Positions 17,710 through 26,553 of a DNA stretch of 64,000 nucleotides are shown piece by piece. The notes below the pieces were generated by a model. The model did no database searches and was not told the DNA's origin. It saw only the letters and a program-made list of their open reading frames with translations. This DNA is from an uncultured Bacteroidales bacterium (GTDB lineage Bacteria > Bacteroidota > Bacteroidia > Bacteroidales > UBA4417), in the NCBI GenBank assembly GCA_903879715.1, contig CAIRMR010000209.1, forward strand, positions 1 through 64,000, written 5' to 3'. The translations under genes and the position numbers were made by a program. How positions within the stretch are numbered: position 1 is the stretch's first letter; each line of letters begins with the position of its first letter.

Positions 17710-18948
17710 ATGACTTCCAAATTCACTTACCAGTGTTCCGATTGCGGCAAGCTGATTCCTGCCGGAGAAATCGTATATCTCTGCCCCGATTGCAGCGCAA
17801 AGCAAAGCCCGGACCAGCCTCCGCTCGGAGTGCTGAAAGTGATTTACGATTACAGAACATTGAGTGAATTATCATTCCGGGAACTGGAGGAAAACAATTT
17901 CCTTCACTTACTGCCAGTGAACGACAGGAAAAGTTTTCCTAACCTTCGCGTAGGTCAAACTCCACTCTATAAAATCAATTCCATCAATGGCCAGTCCAAT
18001 GATTTTGAACTTTACCTGAAAGACGACTCTCAAAATCCAAGCTTTTCTTTTAAGGACAGGGCTTCGGCAGTGGTTTCAGCTTTCGCGAAAGAAAATGGAA
18101 TTGACACTATTGTTGCCGCTTCTACCGGAAATGCAGGCTCATCCTTAGCCGGAATGTGCGCGGCACAAGGTCAGAAAGCTGTGATTTTCGTTCCGTCAAC
18201 GGCACCGAAAGCCAAGCTTACTCAGATTATGATGTATGGAGCCACGCTAGTTCCGGTTGCCGGAAATTATGATAAAGCTTTCGACCTTAGTATTGAAGCT
18301 ACCAAACGTTTTGGCTGGTACAACCGTAATACAGCCTTTAATCCGTTTACAATTGAAGGTAAGAAAACTGTTTCGTTTGAACTTTACAGCCAACTGAAAG
18401 AACAAATTCCTGACTATGTTTTTGTGCCAGTTGGCGATGGTGTAATAATTTCAGGTGTTTACAAAGGATTCGAAGATTTGCTGGAGTTGGGTATAATCGA
18501 AAAAATGCCCATCATTATTGCGGTTCAGGCTGCGCGTAGCTCCAACCTGGTTGACAATATTGGTAAAGAGGAGTTTGTTTCAACACCATCAAATACCATA
18601 GCCGACAGCATTTCGGTAGATATTCCCAGGAATTTCCATATGGCAGCCGGATACATCACTAAATATCACGGACAAACTATCACAGTATCTGACGATGATA
18701 TTCTGACTGCTTCATCCATTCTGGCTAAAAACACCGGTATTTTCACCGAGCCGGCTGCTGCTGCGGCCTTTGCAGGATTCCTCGATTACAAAAACAGGTA
18801 TTTGATTCCGAAGGCATCCACCAATGTGGTTCTACTTACGGGTAGTGGCCTGAAAGATTTAAATGCAGTACAATCTCTTTTTGAAATTCCTCTACCGGTT
18901 TCGCCGGATATGCATTCCGTTGAACAATTCTTAAACGGTAAAATCTGA
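17710..18948 (+). CDS. Threonine-synthase-like PLP enzyme with zinc-ribbon N-terminus
   Basis: A 412-residue fold type II PLP enzyme. Residues 9-28 hold a CxxC...CxxC ribbon (Cys9, 12, 25, 28). The PLP lysine is Lys115 in SFSFKDRAS, the cofactor loop is ASTGNAGSSLAG, and GSG (LLTGSGLKD) near 372 anchors the phosphate end. This is the ThrC-family pattern, but its place is 8 bp upstream of the Mo hydroxylase start, and I see no homoserine kinase or aspartate kinase nearby. A catabolic role on a purine-derived amino acid (threonine, serine or diaminopropionate elimination) is as plausible as threonine synthesis. Function is inferred from family plus context. Confidence 0.75.
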   Translation: MTSKFTYQCSDCGKLIPAGEIVYLCPDCSAKQSPDQPPLGVLKVIYDYRTLSELSFRELEENNFLHLLPVNDRKSFPNLRVGQTPLYKINSINGQSNDFELYLKDDSQNPSFSFKDRASAVVSAFAKENGIDTIVAASTGNAGSSLAGMCAAQGQKAVIFVPSTAPKAKLTQIMMYGATLVPVAGNYDKAFDLSIEATKRFGWYNRNTAFNPFTIEGKKTVSFELYSQLKEQIPDYVFVPVGDGVIISGVYKGFEDLLELGIIEKMPIIIAVQAARSSNLVDNIGKEEFVSTPSNTIADSISVDIPRNFHMAAGYITKYHGQTITVSDDDILTASSILAKNTGIFTEPAAAAAFAGFLDYKNRYLIPKASTNVVLLTGSGLKDLNAVQSLFEIPLPVSPDMHSVEQFLNGKI

Positions 18949-18955
18949 GTATTTT

Positions 18956-21517
18956 ATGGTACAATTTGAACTAAATGGCAAGACCGAAATGTTCGGTGGC
19001 AATCCCGACACCACCTTGCTTAAATATTTGCGCCTTGAGAAAAATATAACTTCCGTAAAAGACGGTTGTTCCTGCCAGGGAGCATGTGGCGCATGCATGG
19101 TTGAGATTAATGGCGAAGCAAAACTTTCGTGCCTCACTCCGCTGAAAAAACTTGAAAACGCAAAAGTCAATACGTTGGAAGGATTGCCTGAAGATGTCAG
19201 GGATATAATGGCAAAAGCATTTGTTGAGAAAGGAGCCGTTCAGTGTGGGTTTTGCACTCCCGGTTTCCTGATGCGCACAAATATTCTTCTGCAGAAAAAT
19301 CCAACGCCAAACCGGGATGAAATAAAACAAGCCCTGACGCTGAACCTTTGCCGTTGCACCGGTTATGTGAAAATTATAGATGCCATTCACGAAGCAGCTC
19401 AACGAATTCAACAGTACCAACCTTCAACAAGTACAACTCTTTCCGGCAATGTCGGTACTTCGTATCCAAAATACGAAGCGTATGAAATGGCTGTCGGCAA
19501 ACGCTTGTTCGTAAATGACCTGAAGTTTGAAGGAATGCTGTACGGAGCCTTATATTTTTCGGATCATGCCAAAGCAACGGTTCTTGAAATTGATATTTCT
19601 GAAGCATTAAAAGTAAAAGGTGTAGTCCAAATAATCACCGCTGAGGATATTCCCGGCAACCGTTTTGTCGGACTGATTTTCAAAGACTGGCCTCTTATGA
19701 TCAAACCCGGTGAAACAACCCGGTATATCGGCGATGTGTTGGCCGGTGTGGTTGCCGAAACCGAAGAGATTGCGCGTGAAACTGTTAAATTGATAAAGGT
19801 AACTTATGAGGTTCTCAAACCGGTTACCGATCCGCACGAAGCCATAAAACCCCGAGCGTTGAAGGTCCATCCCGACAGGGATAATCTTTTAGAAACCTGC
19901 CGTGTATACCGTGGCGGAATCGCGGATGAAATTCTTGCCGGTTCCGATTTTGTTGCCAAAGGCATTTACCAGACCCAGCGCATTGAGCATGCTTTCCTCG
20001 AAACAGAAGGCGCCGTGGCTATGCCTTTTGAAGATGGTATTCACTTGTATTCAAATGGTCAGGGAATTTATGAAGACCGGAAACAGGTAGCCGCCATATT
20101 AAATTTACCGGTCGAAAAAGTTCGGGTTACACTCGTTTCCACAGGCGGCGGCTTTGGCGGAAAAGAAGATATGACCGTCCAGGGACATACTTCCTTGTTT
20201 GCCTGGCTTCTGAAAAGGCCTGTGAAAGTGGTGCTCTCGCGGGATGAATCCATCCGAATGCATCCCAAACGGCATCCGGTTTATATGGATATGGAGGTTG
20301 GATGTGATAAGGATGGAAAGCTAACCGGGCTTAAACTTTATGCCGTTGGCGACAGCGGGGCGTACGCTTCAGTTGGAACCAAAGTAATGGAACGCGTGGC
20401 CGGTCATGCCAGCGGAGCCTATCATTTTCCTTGCGTAAACCTCGAAGCACTCACTGTTTATACCAACAATATTCCGAGCGGCGCCATGCGCGGTTTTGGC
20501 GCCAACCAGGTTGCTTTTGCCCTCGAAGGTTGCATTGATGATCTTTGCAAGCAAGGTGGTTTCGATCGCTGGCAGTTTCGCTATGACAATGCACTTTGCG
20601 AAGGAAAAATGACAGCAACCGGGCAGGTTTTGCATAAAGGTGTTGGTGTTCGGGAAACCTTACTTGCTGTAAAACCATATTACGATAAAGCCCGTTTCAA
20701 AGGATTGGCGTGTGGAATAAAAAACAGCGGAGTCGGTAACGGCATGGCCGATTTCAGCGATGTGATTATCGAAATAAAATCAGAAAAGCAAGTTGTTCTG
20801 CATCATGGCTGGACGGAAATGGGCCAGGGTGTGCATACGGTTGCCACGCAGGTTTTGTGCGAAGAAACAGGAATTCCGCCCGGAATTGTTGAAGTAATCG
20901 TTGATTCAATTGCCGGCATTCCTACCGGGATGACTACTTCATCACGGGCAACAGCACTGCTTGGGAATGCAATTCTCGATGCATCAATGCAAATCCGTGA
21001 AGATCTTAAACATCAAAGTTTACAGGAACTTTCAGGAAAAACCTATAAAGGAAATTACACCTGCGACTGGACTACCAAACCCGGTGCTGATGTGAAAGAA
21101 ATTATTACACATTTTGCCTACGGTTATGCGACGCAATTAGTTGTCCTTGACGAAAATGGTAAAATCGAAACCGTTTATGCCGCTCACGATGCCGGTAAAA
21201 TCATGAATCCAGTCATGTTCGAAGGGCAGATTGAAGGCGCTGTTCACATGGGATTGGGCTATGCGTTAACTGAAGATTTACCCATGATCGATGGTCAACT
21301 TGTTTCCACAAAAATGCGTGACTTAAAAATCCTGAGGGCAAAAGATATGCCGGAGATTGTAGTCTTAGGTGTGGAAGTTAAAGATCCGGTTGGTCCATAT
21401 GGTGCAAAAGGGCTGGGTGAAATCGGACTCGTACCGACGGCGGCGGCAGTTGCAAATGCGTTGTGTGATTTTGATGGTGTCAGAAGGTATTCATTACCAA
21501 TGAAGAAATTGGTTTAG
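18956..21517 (+). CDS. Fused [2Fe-2S]-molybdenum hydroxylase (selenium-dependent xanthine dehydrogenase type)
   Basis: An 853-residue xanthine-dehydrogenase-family enzyme. The N-terminal two [2Fe-2S] clusters have Cys38, 40, 44, 47 and 59, then Cys97, 100, 132 and 134 (VQCGFCTPG, LCRCTGY). The rest is the molybdopterin domain: GGGFGGKEDMT, GAMRGFGANQ, GWTEMGQGVHT, TTSSRAT, and the catalytic Glu822 in GAKGLGEIGL. An FAD domain is absent; the same two-domain fusion is the layout of selenium-dependent xanthine dehydrogenases (TIGR03311). It would hydroxylate a purine such as hypoxanthine, xanthine or a relative. The molybdenum ligand and selenium need cannot be read directly. Its partners ygfK, ssnA and a MocA-like gene are within 10 kb. 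It starts 8 bp after the preceding gene. Confidence 0.85.
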   Translation: MVQFELNGKTEMFGGNPDTTLLKYLRLEKNITSVKDGCSCQGACGACMVEINGEAKLSCLTPLKKLENAKVNTLEGLPEDVRDIMAKAFVEKGAVQCGFCTPGFLMRTNILLQKNPTPNRDEIKQALTLNLCRCTGYVKIIDAIHEAAQRIQQYQPSTSTTLSGNVGTSYPKYEAYEMAVGKRLFVNDLKFEGMLYGALYFSDHAKATVLEIDISEALKVKGVVQIITAEDIPGNRFVGLIFKDWPLMIKPGETTRYIGDVLAGVVAETEEIARETVKLIKVTYEVLKPVTDPHEAIKPRALKVHPDRDNLLETCRVYRGGIADEILAGSDFVAKGIYQTQRIEHAFLETEGAVAMPFEDGIHLYSNGQGIYEDRKQVAAILNLPVEKVRVTLVSTGGGFGGKEDMTVQGHTSLFAWLLKRPVKVVLSRDESIRMHPKRHPVYMDMEVGCDKDGKLTGLKLYAVGDSGAYASVGTKVMERVAGHASGAYHFPCVNLEALTVYTNNIPSGAMRGFGANQVAFALEGCIDDLCKQGGFDRWQFRYDNALCEGKMTATGQVLHKGVGVRETLLAVKPYYDKARFKGLACGIKNSGVGNGMADFSDVIIEIKSEKQVVLHHGWTEMGQGVHTVATQVLCEETGIPPGIVEVIVDSIAGIPTGMTTSSRATALLGNAILDASMQIREDLKHQSLQELSGKTYKGNYTCDWTTKPGADVKEIITHFAYGYATQLVVLDENGKIETVYAAHDAGKIMNPVMFEGQIEGAVHMGLGYALTEDLPMIDGQLVSTKMRDLKILRAKDMPEIVVLGVEVKDPVGPYGAKGLGEIGLVPTAAAVANALCDFDGVRRYSLPMKKLV

Positions 21518-21562
21518 TGTAATTTACAATATCTAAAACTATTCATTTTAAATAATTTGGAT

Positions 21563-22390
21563 ATGGTACCAATAAAGTTATTTGAACAAAAGAAAGTACG
21601 CACTCATTTCGATAATGAGAAGGAAATCTGGTATTTTTCTGTTATTGATGTTATTGAGATTCTGACGGATAGTACTATTCCTAAACGGTATTGGAGTGAT
21701 TTAAAGAAGAAGCTGACGAAAGAGGGAAGTGAAGTGTACGAAAAAATCGTACGGTTGAAAATGAAAGCTGAAGATGGGAAAAGCAGAGAAACAGATGTTG
21801 CTGACACAGAGACTCTATTAAGACTTATACAATCTATTCCTTCTCCCAAAGCAGAACCCTTCAAACAGTGGTTAGCAAAAACCGGCTACGAACGAATGCA
21901 GGAAATCTCTGATCCTTCCCAAAGCATTGACCGCGCTAGAGAAAACTGGCAGAAACTCGGCCGTAGCGAAAAGTGGATTCAACAACGGATGACGGGACAG
22001 GAAACACGGAATAAACTAACTGATTACTGGAAAGACAGCGGAATAGAAAAATCTGATGAATTTGCTTTTCTTACCAATATTATTCATCAGGAATGGACCG
22101 GACTCACTGTTAAAAAGCACAAAGACCTGAAAGGATTGAAATCCCAAAACCTTAGGGACCATATGAGCGAAGCCGAATTGATTTTTACAGCATTGGCAGA
22201 ACTCTCAACCCGGCAAATAGCCGAAAGCGAAGAAGCTAAAGGTTTGATTCAAAATACTAAAGCAGGTAAAAAAGGCGGAGCTGTCGCAAAAAATGCCCGT
22301 AAAGAATTAGAATCCAAAACGGGTAAAAGTGTTGTTACAGGTGAGAATTTTTTACCACCGAAAAAAGAAAACAGAAGACTGGAAGAATAG
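21563..22390 (+). CDS. BRO-N / DinD-like DNA damage-inducible-type protein
   Basis: A 275-residue protein with an N-terminal BRO (phage antirepressor-like) domain (KLFEQKKVRTHFDNEKEIWYFSVIDVIEILTDS). The middle and C-terminus (EWTGLTVKKHKDLKGLKSQNLRDHMSEAELIFTALAE) match the DinD pattern known from E. coli DinD and Bacteroidetes relatives. Start set at ATG 21563; a TTG two codons earlier is less likely. It lies between the Mo hydroxylase and ssnA and has no evident metabolic link to them, so it looks like an insertion of a stress- or phage-related gene into the cluster. Confidence 0.8.
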   Translation: MVPIKLFEQKKVRTHFDNEKEIWYFSVIDVIEILTDSTIPKRYWSDLKKKLTKEGSEVYEKIVRLKMKAEDGKSRETDVADTETLLRLIQSIPSPKAEPFKQWLAKTGYERMQEISDPSQSIDRARENWQKLGRSEKWIQQRMTGQETRNKLTDYWKDSGIEKSDEFAFLTNIIHQEWTGLTVKKHKDLKGLKSQNLRDHMSEAELIFTALAELSTRQIAESEEAKGLIQNTKAGKKGGAVAKNARKELESKTGKSVVTGENFLPPKKENRRLEE

Positions 22391-22451
22391 AAAATAGTAT
22401 AATTCCCTAAGACATACTTCAAAATAATACTCATTAAATTTCAAATATTCA

Positions 22452-23720
22452 ATGTCATTACTACTTAAAAACGGAACTTATATTCATCCTGAAACCCTTG
22501 AATTCACTGCTTCTCATATTCTAGTTGAGGAAGGTGTAAACGGGAAAATCAGTTTCCTTCATGATATCCCTCATGATAACAATTATCAGATAATTGAATG
22601 CACTGGTAAATACATCACCCAATCCTTTGTTTGCGGACATCACCATGTTTATTCTGCACTTGCAAGGGGAATGGGCGCACCTAAGAAAAATCCTGAAAAT
22701 TTCAACGAAATCCTGGAATACGTCTGGTGGACACTCGACAAATGCCTCGATGCTGAAATGATCGAAGCCAGCGCGCTTTATACTGCAATGGCTAGCATTA
22801 AAAACGGGGTTACTTTCGTGATTGATCACCATGCTTCGCCAAATGCCATTACAGGTTCGCTGGAAATTATAGCAAAAGCGTTCGAAAGAGTAGGCGCGTC
22901 GCATTTACTGTGCTATGAAATTTCCGACCGCGATGGATTGGATAAAGCTGAGGAAGGTCTGAACGAGACTGCTGAATATATGAAAAACCACCAGGGGCTT
23001 GTTGGACTGCATGCTTCTTTTACAGTTTCTGACGATACCTTGAAAAAAGCCGTTGAACTTGCAAAACAATCTGATAGCGGAATCCACATCCATGTTGCAG
23101 AAGCTGAAAGTGACCAGGATCATTGTGTCTCAACCTATGGCATGCGTGTTATTGAGCGTATGCAGAAATTTGGCGCTCTCGAATCGGGCAAGACCATTCT
23201 GGGCCATTGTCTTCATCTGAGTGAAAATGAAAAGAAACTCATCAGCAACAGCCATGCCTGGGTGGTTCAGAATACCGAAAGCAACCTGAATAACAGGGTT
23301 GGCTATTTTAATGCCGAAGGACTTAGCGAAAACATTATGATGGGCACCGATGGCATGCACAGCGATATGCTCCGAAGTGCCAAAGCCGCATTTTTTGTTG
23401 GTCAGAATTTCGATACCATTGGCTACGACAGTGTTTACCAGCGTTTCCGTAATGCAGATAAATACCTGCAAAGTAACGGTTTCACAGGTCATGGGCCCAA
23501 CAACCTGGTTGTACTCGGTTATGATACGCCTACGCCTTTCAACACCGGCAATTTCTATGGCCATTTTGTATTCGGAATCGAATCGCAGCATGTACAACAC
23601 GTGATTTCAAATGGCAGGCTGATAGTTGAAAACAGGAAAATACTCACTGTTGACGAAGATAAAATTTTAGCCAATGCACGCATCCAGGCGGAGAGACTTT
23701 GGTCGGAAATGAAAAAATAG
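22452..23720 (+). CDS. ssnA: SsnA-type amidohydrolase
   Basis: A 422-residue metal-dependent amidohydrolase. Metal-site motifs are GHHHVYSALARGMG (about residues 61-74), HIHVAEAESD (about 215) and GTDGMHSD (about 298), which are the family's HxH, His, His and Asp ligands. The pattern ARGMGAP...FNEILEYVWW is that of SsnA (chlorohydrolase/guanine-deaminase-like), a marker of the selenium-dependent molybdenum hydroxylase and uric-acid gene sets. It likely deaminates or opens a purine-derived ring; the substrate is uncertain. The gene is separated from the hydroxylase only by the BRO-like gene and is followed by a half copy of the AGTGCCTAAAGTGC repeat. Confidence 0.85.
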   Translation: MSLLLKNGTYIHPETLEFTASHILVEEGVNGKISFLHDIPHDNNYQIIECTGKYITQSFVCGHHHVYSALARGMGAPKKNPENFNEILEYVWWTLDKCLDAEMIEASALYTAMASIKNGVTFVIDHHASPNAITGSLEIIAKAFERVGASHLLCYEISDRDGLDKAEEGLNETAEYMKNHQGLVGLHASFTVSDDTLKKAVELAKQSDSGIHIHVAEAESDQDHCVSTYGMRVIERMQKFGALESGKTILGHCLHLSENEKKLISNSHAWVVQNTESNLNNRVGYFNAEGLSENIMMGTDGMHSDMLRSAKAAFFVGQNFDTIGYDSVYQRFRNADKYLQSNGFTGHGPNNLVVLGYDTPTPFNTGNFYGHFVFGIESQHVQHVISNGRLIVENRKILTVDEDKILANARIQAERLWSEMKK

Positions 23721-23783
23721 CGTTTTTTAGATTAATTTTGCCACTTATAGGCTGTTAGGTTATAGGGGTTAAGGCTGTTAGCA

Positions 23784-23818
23784 TATAACACTTTAGGCAC
23801 TCTAAGTACTTTAGGCAC
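23784..23818. repeat. Half copy of the AGTGCCTAAAGTGC-family palindrome
   Basis: ACTTTAGGCACTCTAAGTAC and a second TTTAGGCACTC match the right arm of the elements at 11769-11935 and 12357-12505; the left arm is absent here. Confidence 0.75.
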
Positions 23819-23831
23819 TCAAAACATTTTT

Positions 23832-24476
23832 ATGGAAATATCTCTTTTACAATGGATTGGCTATCTTGCTTCAATAGCCATCGCACTTTCAATGACCATG
23901 AGTTCTATCCTGAAATTCAGATGGATCAATCTTTTTGGCGCACTTACCTTTTCAACATATGGCTTCCTCATTGGCGCATGGCCGGTTGGATTTCTCAATG
24001 CCTTTATCGCTCTGGTTGACATTTACTATCTGAATTCGATCTACTCAAAAAAGGAAGTCTTTGAAATACTGGAATTACGGCCCGAAAACCGATACCTGAT
24101 CCGGTTCCTGGAGTTTCATAAAAAAGATATAGACAAATTCTTTCCCGGATTTATATATAAACCTGAGATGAACACCGTTAGTTTCTTCGTTTTGAGAAAT
24201 ATGGCTGTTGCCGGAGTATTCCTGGCGCACCGCGATCAGAACCACTGTCTTTCAGTCGGACTAGATTTTGTATTACCTGAATACCGTGATTTTAAAAACG
24301 GAAAATATATCTACCTTCGTCTTCGGGATCGCTTTATAAATGAAGGTTTTACAAAAATTGTGGCCGAAGGCAATAGTGAAAAGTATTCACAATACCTTTC
24401 AAAATTAGGTTTTCAGAAAAATGCCGAAGGTCTTTTTGAAAAATCACTAGTGTCTGCACACCCAACGGGTGTCTGA
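23832..24476 (+). CDS. YgjV-family membrane protein with C-terminal GNAT-like domain
   Basis: A 214-residue protein. The first ~75 residues hold about three hydrophobic segments (WIGYLASIAIALSMTMSSIL, INLFGALTFSTYGFLIG, VGFLNAFIALVDIYYL), as in YgjV family inner-membrane proteins. The rest (about 95-205) looks like an acetyltransferase fold, with conserved FIKIVAEGNSEKYSQYLSKLGF-type ending: here TKIVAEGNSEKYSQYLSKLGF. The function is unknown. Its last ten or so codons and stop are contributed by the GTGTCTGCACACC repeat at 24448-24576, giving the tail VSAHPTGV, so the original end of the gene may have been replaced. Confidence 0.7.
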   Translation: MEISLLQWIGYLASIAIALSMTMSSILKFRWINLFGALTFSTYGFLIGAWPVGFLNAFIALVDIYYLNSIYSKKEVFEILELRPENRYLIRFLEFHKKDIDKFFPGFIYKPEMNTVSFFVLRNMAVAGVFLAHRDQNHCLSVGLDFVLPEYRDFKNGKYIYLRLRDRFINEGFTKIVAEGNSEKYSQYLSKLGFQKNAEGLFEKSLVSAHPTGV

Positions 24477-24576
24477 CACTGGAAAAACACTCAGAAGTGT
24501 CAGACCCCCTGCGGGCAAACTACAAATACACTCTTTCACCTATTGAATAAAATGCCCTTCAGGTGTGCAGACACTT
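24448..24576. repeat. GTGTCTGCACACC / GTGTCTGACAC palindromic repeat, copy 2
   Basis: AGTGTCTGCACACC...GGGTGTCTGACACT forms a hairpin (24450-24479). A second GTGTCAGACCCC and a final CAGGTGTGCAGACACTTAA complete the block. It shares words with 17537-17690, overlaps the 3' end of the YgjV-type gene and ends 15 bp before the next start codon. Confidence 0.75.
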
Positions 24577-24590
24577 AAATAACTCTCAAC

Positions 24591-25910
24591 ATGAACCAGC
24601 TCCTGATAATCAACGGAACCATTATTAACTCTGATTCTACTTCTAATTCTGATATTGCAGTTAGTGAAGGTCTGATTACAGAAATTGGCATACTAAATCC
24701 ATCAGAATTTCCAGATTACAAAATCATCGACGCCAAAGGAAAATACATTTTCCCCGGAGGAATCGATCCACATGTGCATCTGGAATTACCCACGCCTGCT
24801 GGTCCATCCTGCGATGATTTCCTGAGTGGCAGCAAAGCTGCAATTTCCGGAGGAACTACTTTTCTTATTGATTTTGTTACTCCTTCGCGCGGACAATCCT
24901 TGATGAAAGCCCTGGCATTTCGCCTGAAGGAATCCAATAAATGCCTGGTGGATTATACCTTGCATATGGGAATCACCTGGTACGACGAAGCCATTCCGGA
25001 GCAAATGGAATGGTGCGTGAATGAAGTAGGAATTAAATCCTTCAAAGCATACCTGGCTTACAAAGGCAGCATAGGAATTGAATACCGGGAGCTTGAACAG
25101 GTAATGAAAAAAGCCGCTTCGCTAAACGCAATTGTGCTGGTGCATTGCGAAGAAGGTGATGTTATAGTGCAAAATCAAAAGCAATTTATCAGCGACGGAA
25201 AGACAGAACCTTTGTATCACGCCCTTTCCCGGCCTGCAGAAGTTGAATCCGAATCCGTCAGGAAAGTAATTGAACTCTGCCGAAAAACAAAGTGTAAAAC
25301 CTATATCGTTCATACTTCAACTGCTAAATCAATTGATTATATAAGGGCTGCAAAAAAGGAAGGCCTTCCGCTGTTTTGCGAAACCTGTCCCCAGTATTTA
25401 TTGCTCGACGAAAGTGTGTATTCAAAACCGCTACCCGATTCCTTAAAATATGTGATCAGTCCACCGATCCGCTCAAAATTGGACCAGGAATCACTTTGGC
25501 TTGCTTTAGCTGATGGCACCGTGGATGTAATCTCCACCGATCATTGCCCGTTTAATACAAAAGGTCAGAAAGATGTGGGTATAAATGATTTTACAAAAAT
25601 CCCCAACGGTGCAGGCGGCATCGAAAATAGGCTGGCACTGCTTTATACGTATGGCGTGTTAACTAAAAAAATCAGTTTGGAGCAATTTGTCGGATTAACC
25701 TCCACCAACGCTGCACGGATTTTTGAACTTTATCCTCAAAAAGGAGCTGTTGAAGTTGGTTCGGATGCTGACCTGTTGATCTTGAATCCTAAACCGAAAT
25801 CTGTTATTTCTCTTAAAACCCAGGTTCAGCAATGTGATTCAAATATATACGAAGGAATGTCAATTAATGGGAAAGCAGAATTTATAGTTAGGAATGGAGA
25901 AATCCTATAA
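24591..25910 (+). CDS. Dihydropyrimidinase / hydantoinase-like cyclic amidohydrolase (YgeZ/HyuA type)
   Basis: A 439-residue amidohydrolase with a binuclear metal site: DPHVHLELP (about residues 59-67), a carbamylated-Lys candidate in SFKAYLAYKG (about 150), HCEEGD (about 185), HTSTAKS (about 239) and the catalytic-Asp motif STDHCPFN (about 313). This is the D-hydantoinase/dihydropyrimidinase pattern. In anaerobic purine gene sets the equivalent gene (ygeZ/hyuA) is thought to open a ring intermediate. It is the last gene of the plus-strand cluster and faces the Rrf2 regulator. Allantoinase or dihydroorotase are alternatives, but sequence features favour the hydantoinase group. Confidence 0.82.
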   Translation: MNQLLIINGTIINSDSTSNSDIAVSEGLITEIGILNPSEFPDYKIIDAKGKYIFPGGIDPHVHLELPTPAGPSCDDFLSGSKAAISGGTTFLIDFVTPSRGQSLMKALAFRLKESNKCLVDYTLHMGITWYDEAIPEQMEWCVNEVGIKSFKAYLAYKGSIGIEYRELEQVMKKAASLNAIVLVHCEEGDVIVQNQKQFISDGKTEPLYHALSRPAEVESESVRKVIELCRKTKCKTYIVHTSTAKSIDYIRAAKKEGLPLFCETCPQYLLLDESVYSKPLPDSLKYVISPPIRSKLDQESLWLALADGTVDVISTDHCPFNTKGQKDVGINDFTKIPNGAGGIENRLALLYTYGVLTKKISLEQFVGLTSTNAARIFELYPQKGAVEVGSDADLLILNPKPKSVISLKTQVQQCDSNIYEGMSINGKAEFIVRNGEIL

Positions 25911-25983
25911 AATCTGTTTCTGATATTTACACTATTGAATTATCTGCAATTTGTGCATCGTGAATTAAATGGAGTTTTCAAAC

Positions 25984-26424
25984 TTACCTCAATCTCGGCG
26001 ATAGCATTTCTTCCCCTCTCTGTGTTTTTTGCGCCAGGCTCTGCACATTTTCTTCCGAAACTAACTTGTTCAGCGCATTTCGGATTTCAGCATATTTATC
26101 GTGCAAAGGGCAGGGATTATTTTCGTCGCATTGTTTCAAACCAAATCCGCATCCGCAAAATAAACTGTCGCCTTCGGTAGCTATAATTAATTGCTTGAGT
26201 GACAACTGAGGTTTTTTAGTATCAAAATAAAATCCGCCGCCTTTCCCTTTCAGCGACTCAACGAAGCCCTGCCTTACAAGTCGCTGTAGAATTTTAGCCG
26301 TATAAAAATGAGGTGCATCAATCTGCTTTGCAATTTCGGCTATTCCCGGACGCTTGCCTTCAAAATTCTGTAACTGAATGTAAACCAATCCCCTGATGGC
26401 ATATTCTGTTTCCTTATTGAACAT
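25984..26424 (-). CDS. Rrf2-family transcriptional regulator (NsrR-like)
   Basis: A 146-residue winged-helix Rrf2 protein. The HTH lies in FNKETEYAIRGLVYIQLQ...IAKQIDAPHFYTAKILQRLVRQGFVESLKGKGGGFYF. Cluster cysteines are CGCGFGLKQC and PCPLH near residues 89-105, so an Fe-S sensor is likely. It diverges from ric and the NO reductase gene, the usual setting for an NsrR-type nitric oxide repressor. Start placed at 26424 (MFNKETEYAIRG), twelve codons inside the longest frame, where relatives begin. An 8-bp inverted repeat at 26488-26509 is the candidate operator. Sensing of NO is inferred, not shown. Confidence 0.82.
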   Translation of the reverse strand: MFNKETEYAIRGLVYIQLQNFEGKRPGIAEIAKQIDAPHFYTAKILQRLVRQGFVESLKGKGGGFYFDTKKPQLSLKQLIIATEGDSLFCGCGFGLKQCDENNPCPLHDKYAEIRNALNKLVSEENVQSLAQKTQRGEEMLSPRLR

Positions 26425-26487
26425 ATTTTCTTGCCTTATATTAAAAATCTGACCGTACAAAGGTATAAATAAATATTAAATAAATAA

Positions 26488-26509
26488 TAAAAGACCTTTT
26501 TGTCTTTTA
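26488..26509. promoter_or_regulatory. Candidate operator, TAAAAGAC-N6-GTCTTTTA
   Basis: TAAAAGAC (26488-26495) and GTCTTTTA (26502-26509) are a perfect 8-bp inverted repeat with a 6-bp spacer. It overlaps the -33 region of the ric promoter in the gap between the Rrf2 regulator and ric, consistent with repression. Confidence 0.6.
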
Positions 26510-26531
26510 ATAGGTTTTATATATATCTTTG
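26500..26531 (+). promoter_or_regulatory. Promoter of ric
   Basis: TTG at 26500-26502 and TATCTTTG at 26524-26531, spaced 21 bp, resemble the Bacteroidetes consensus. The ATG of ric follows 22 bp after the -7 box. Confidence 0.6.
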
Positions 26532-26553
26532 TCGAAAATTAAATCAAATCGAT

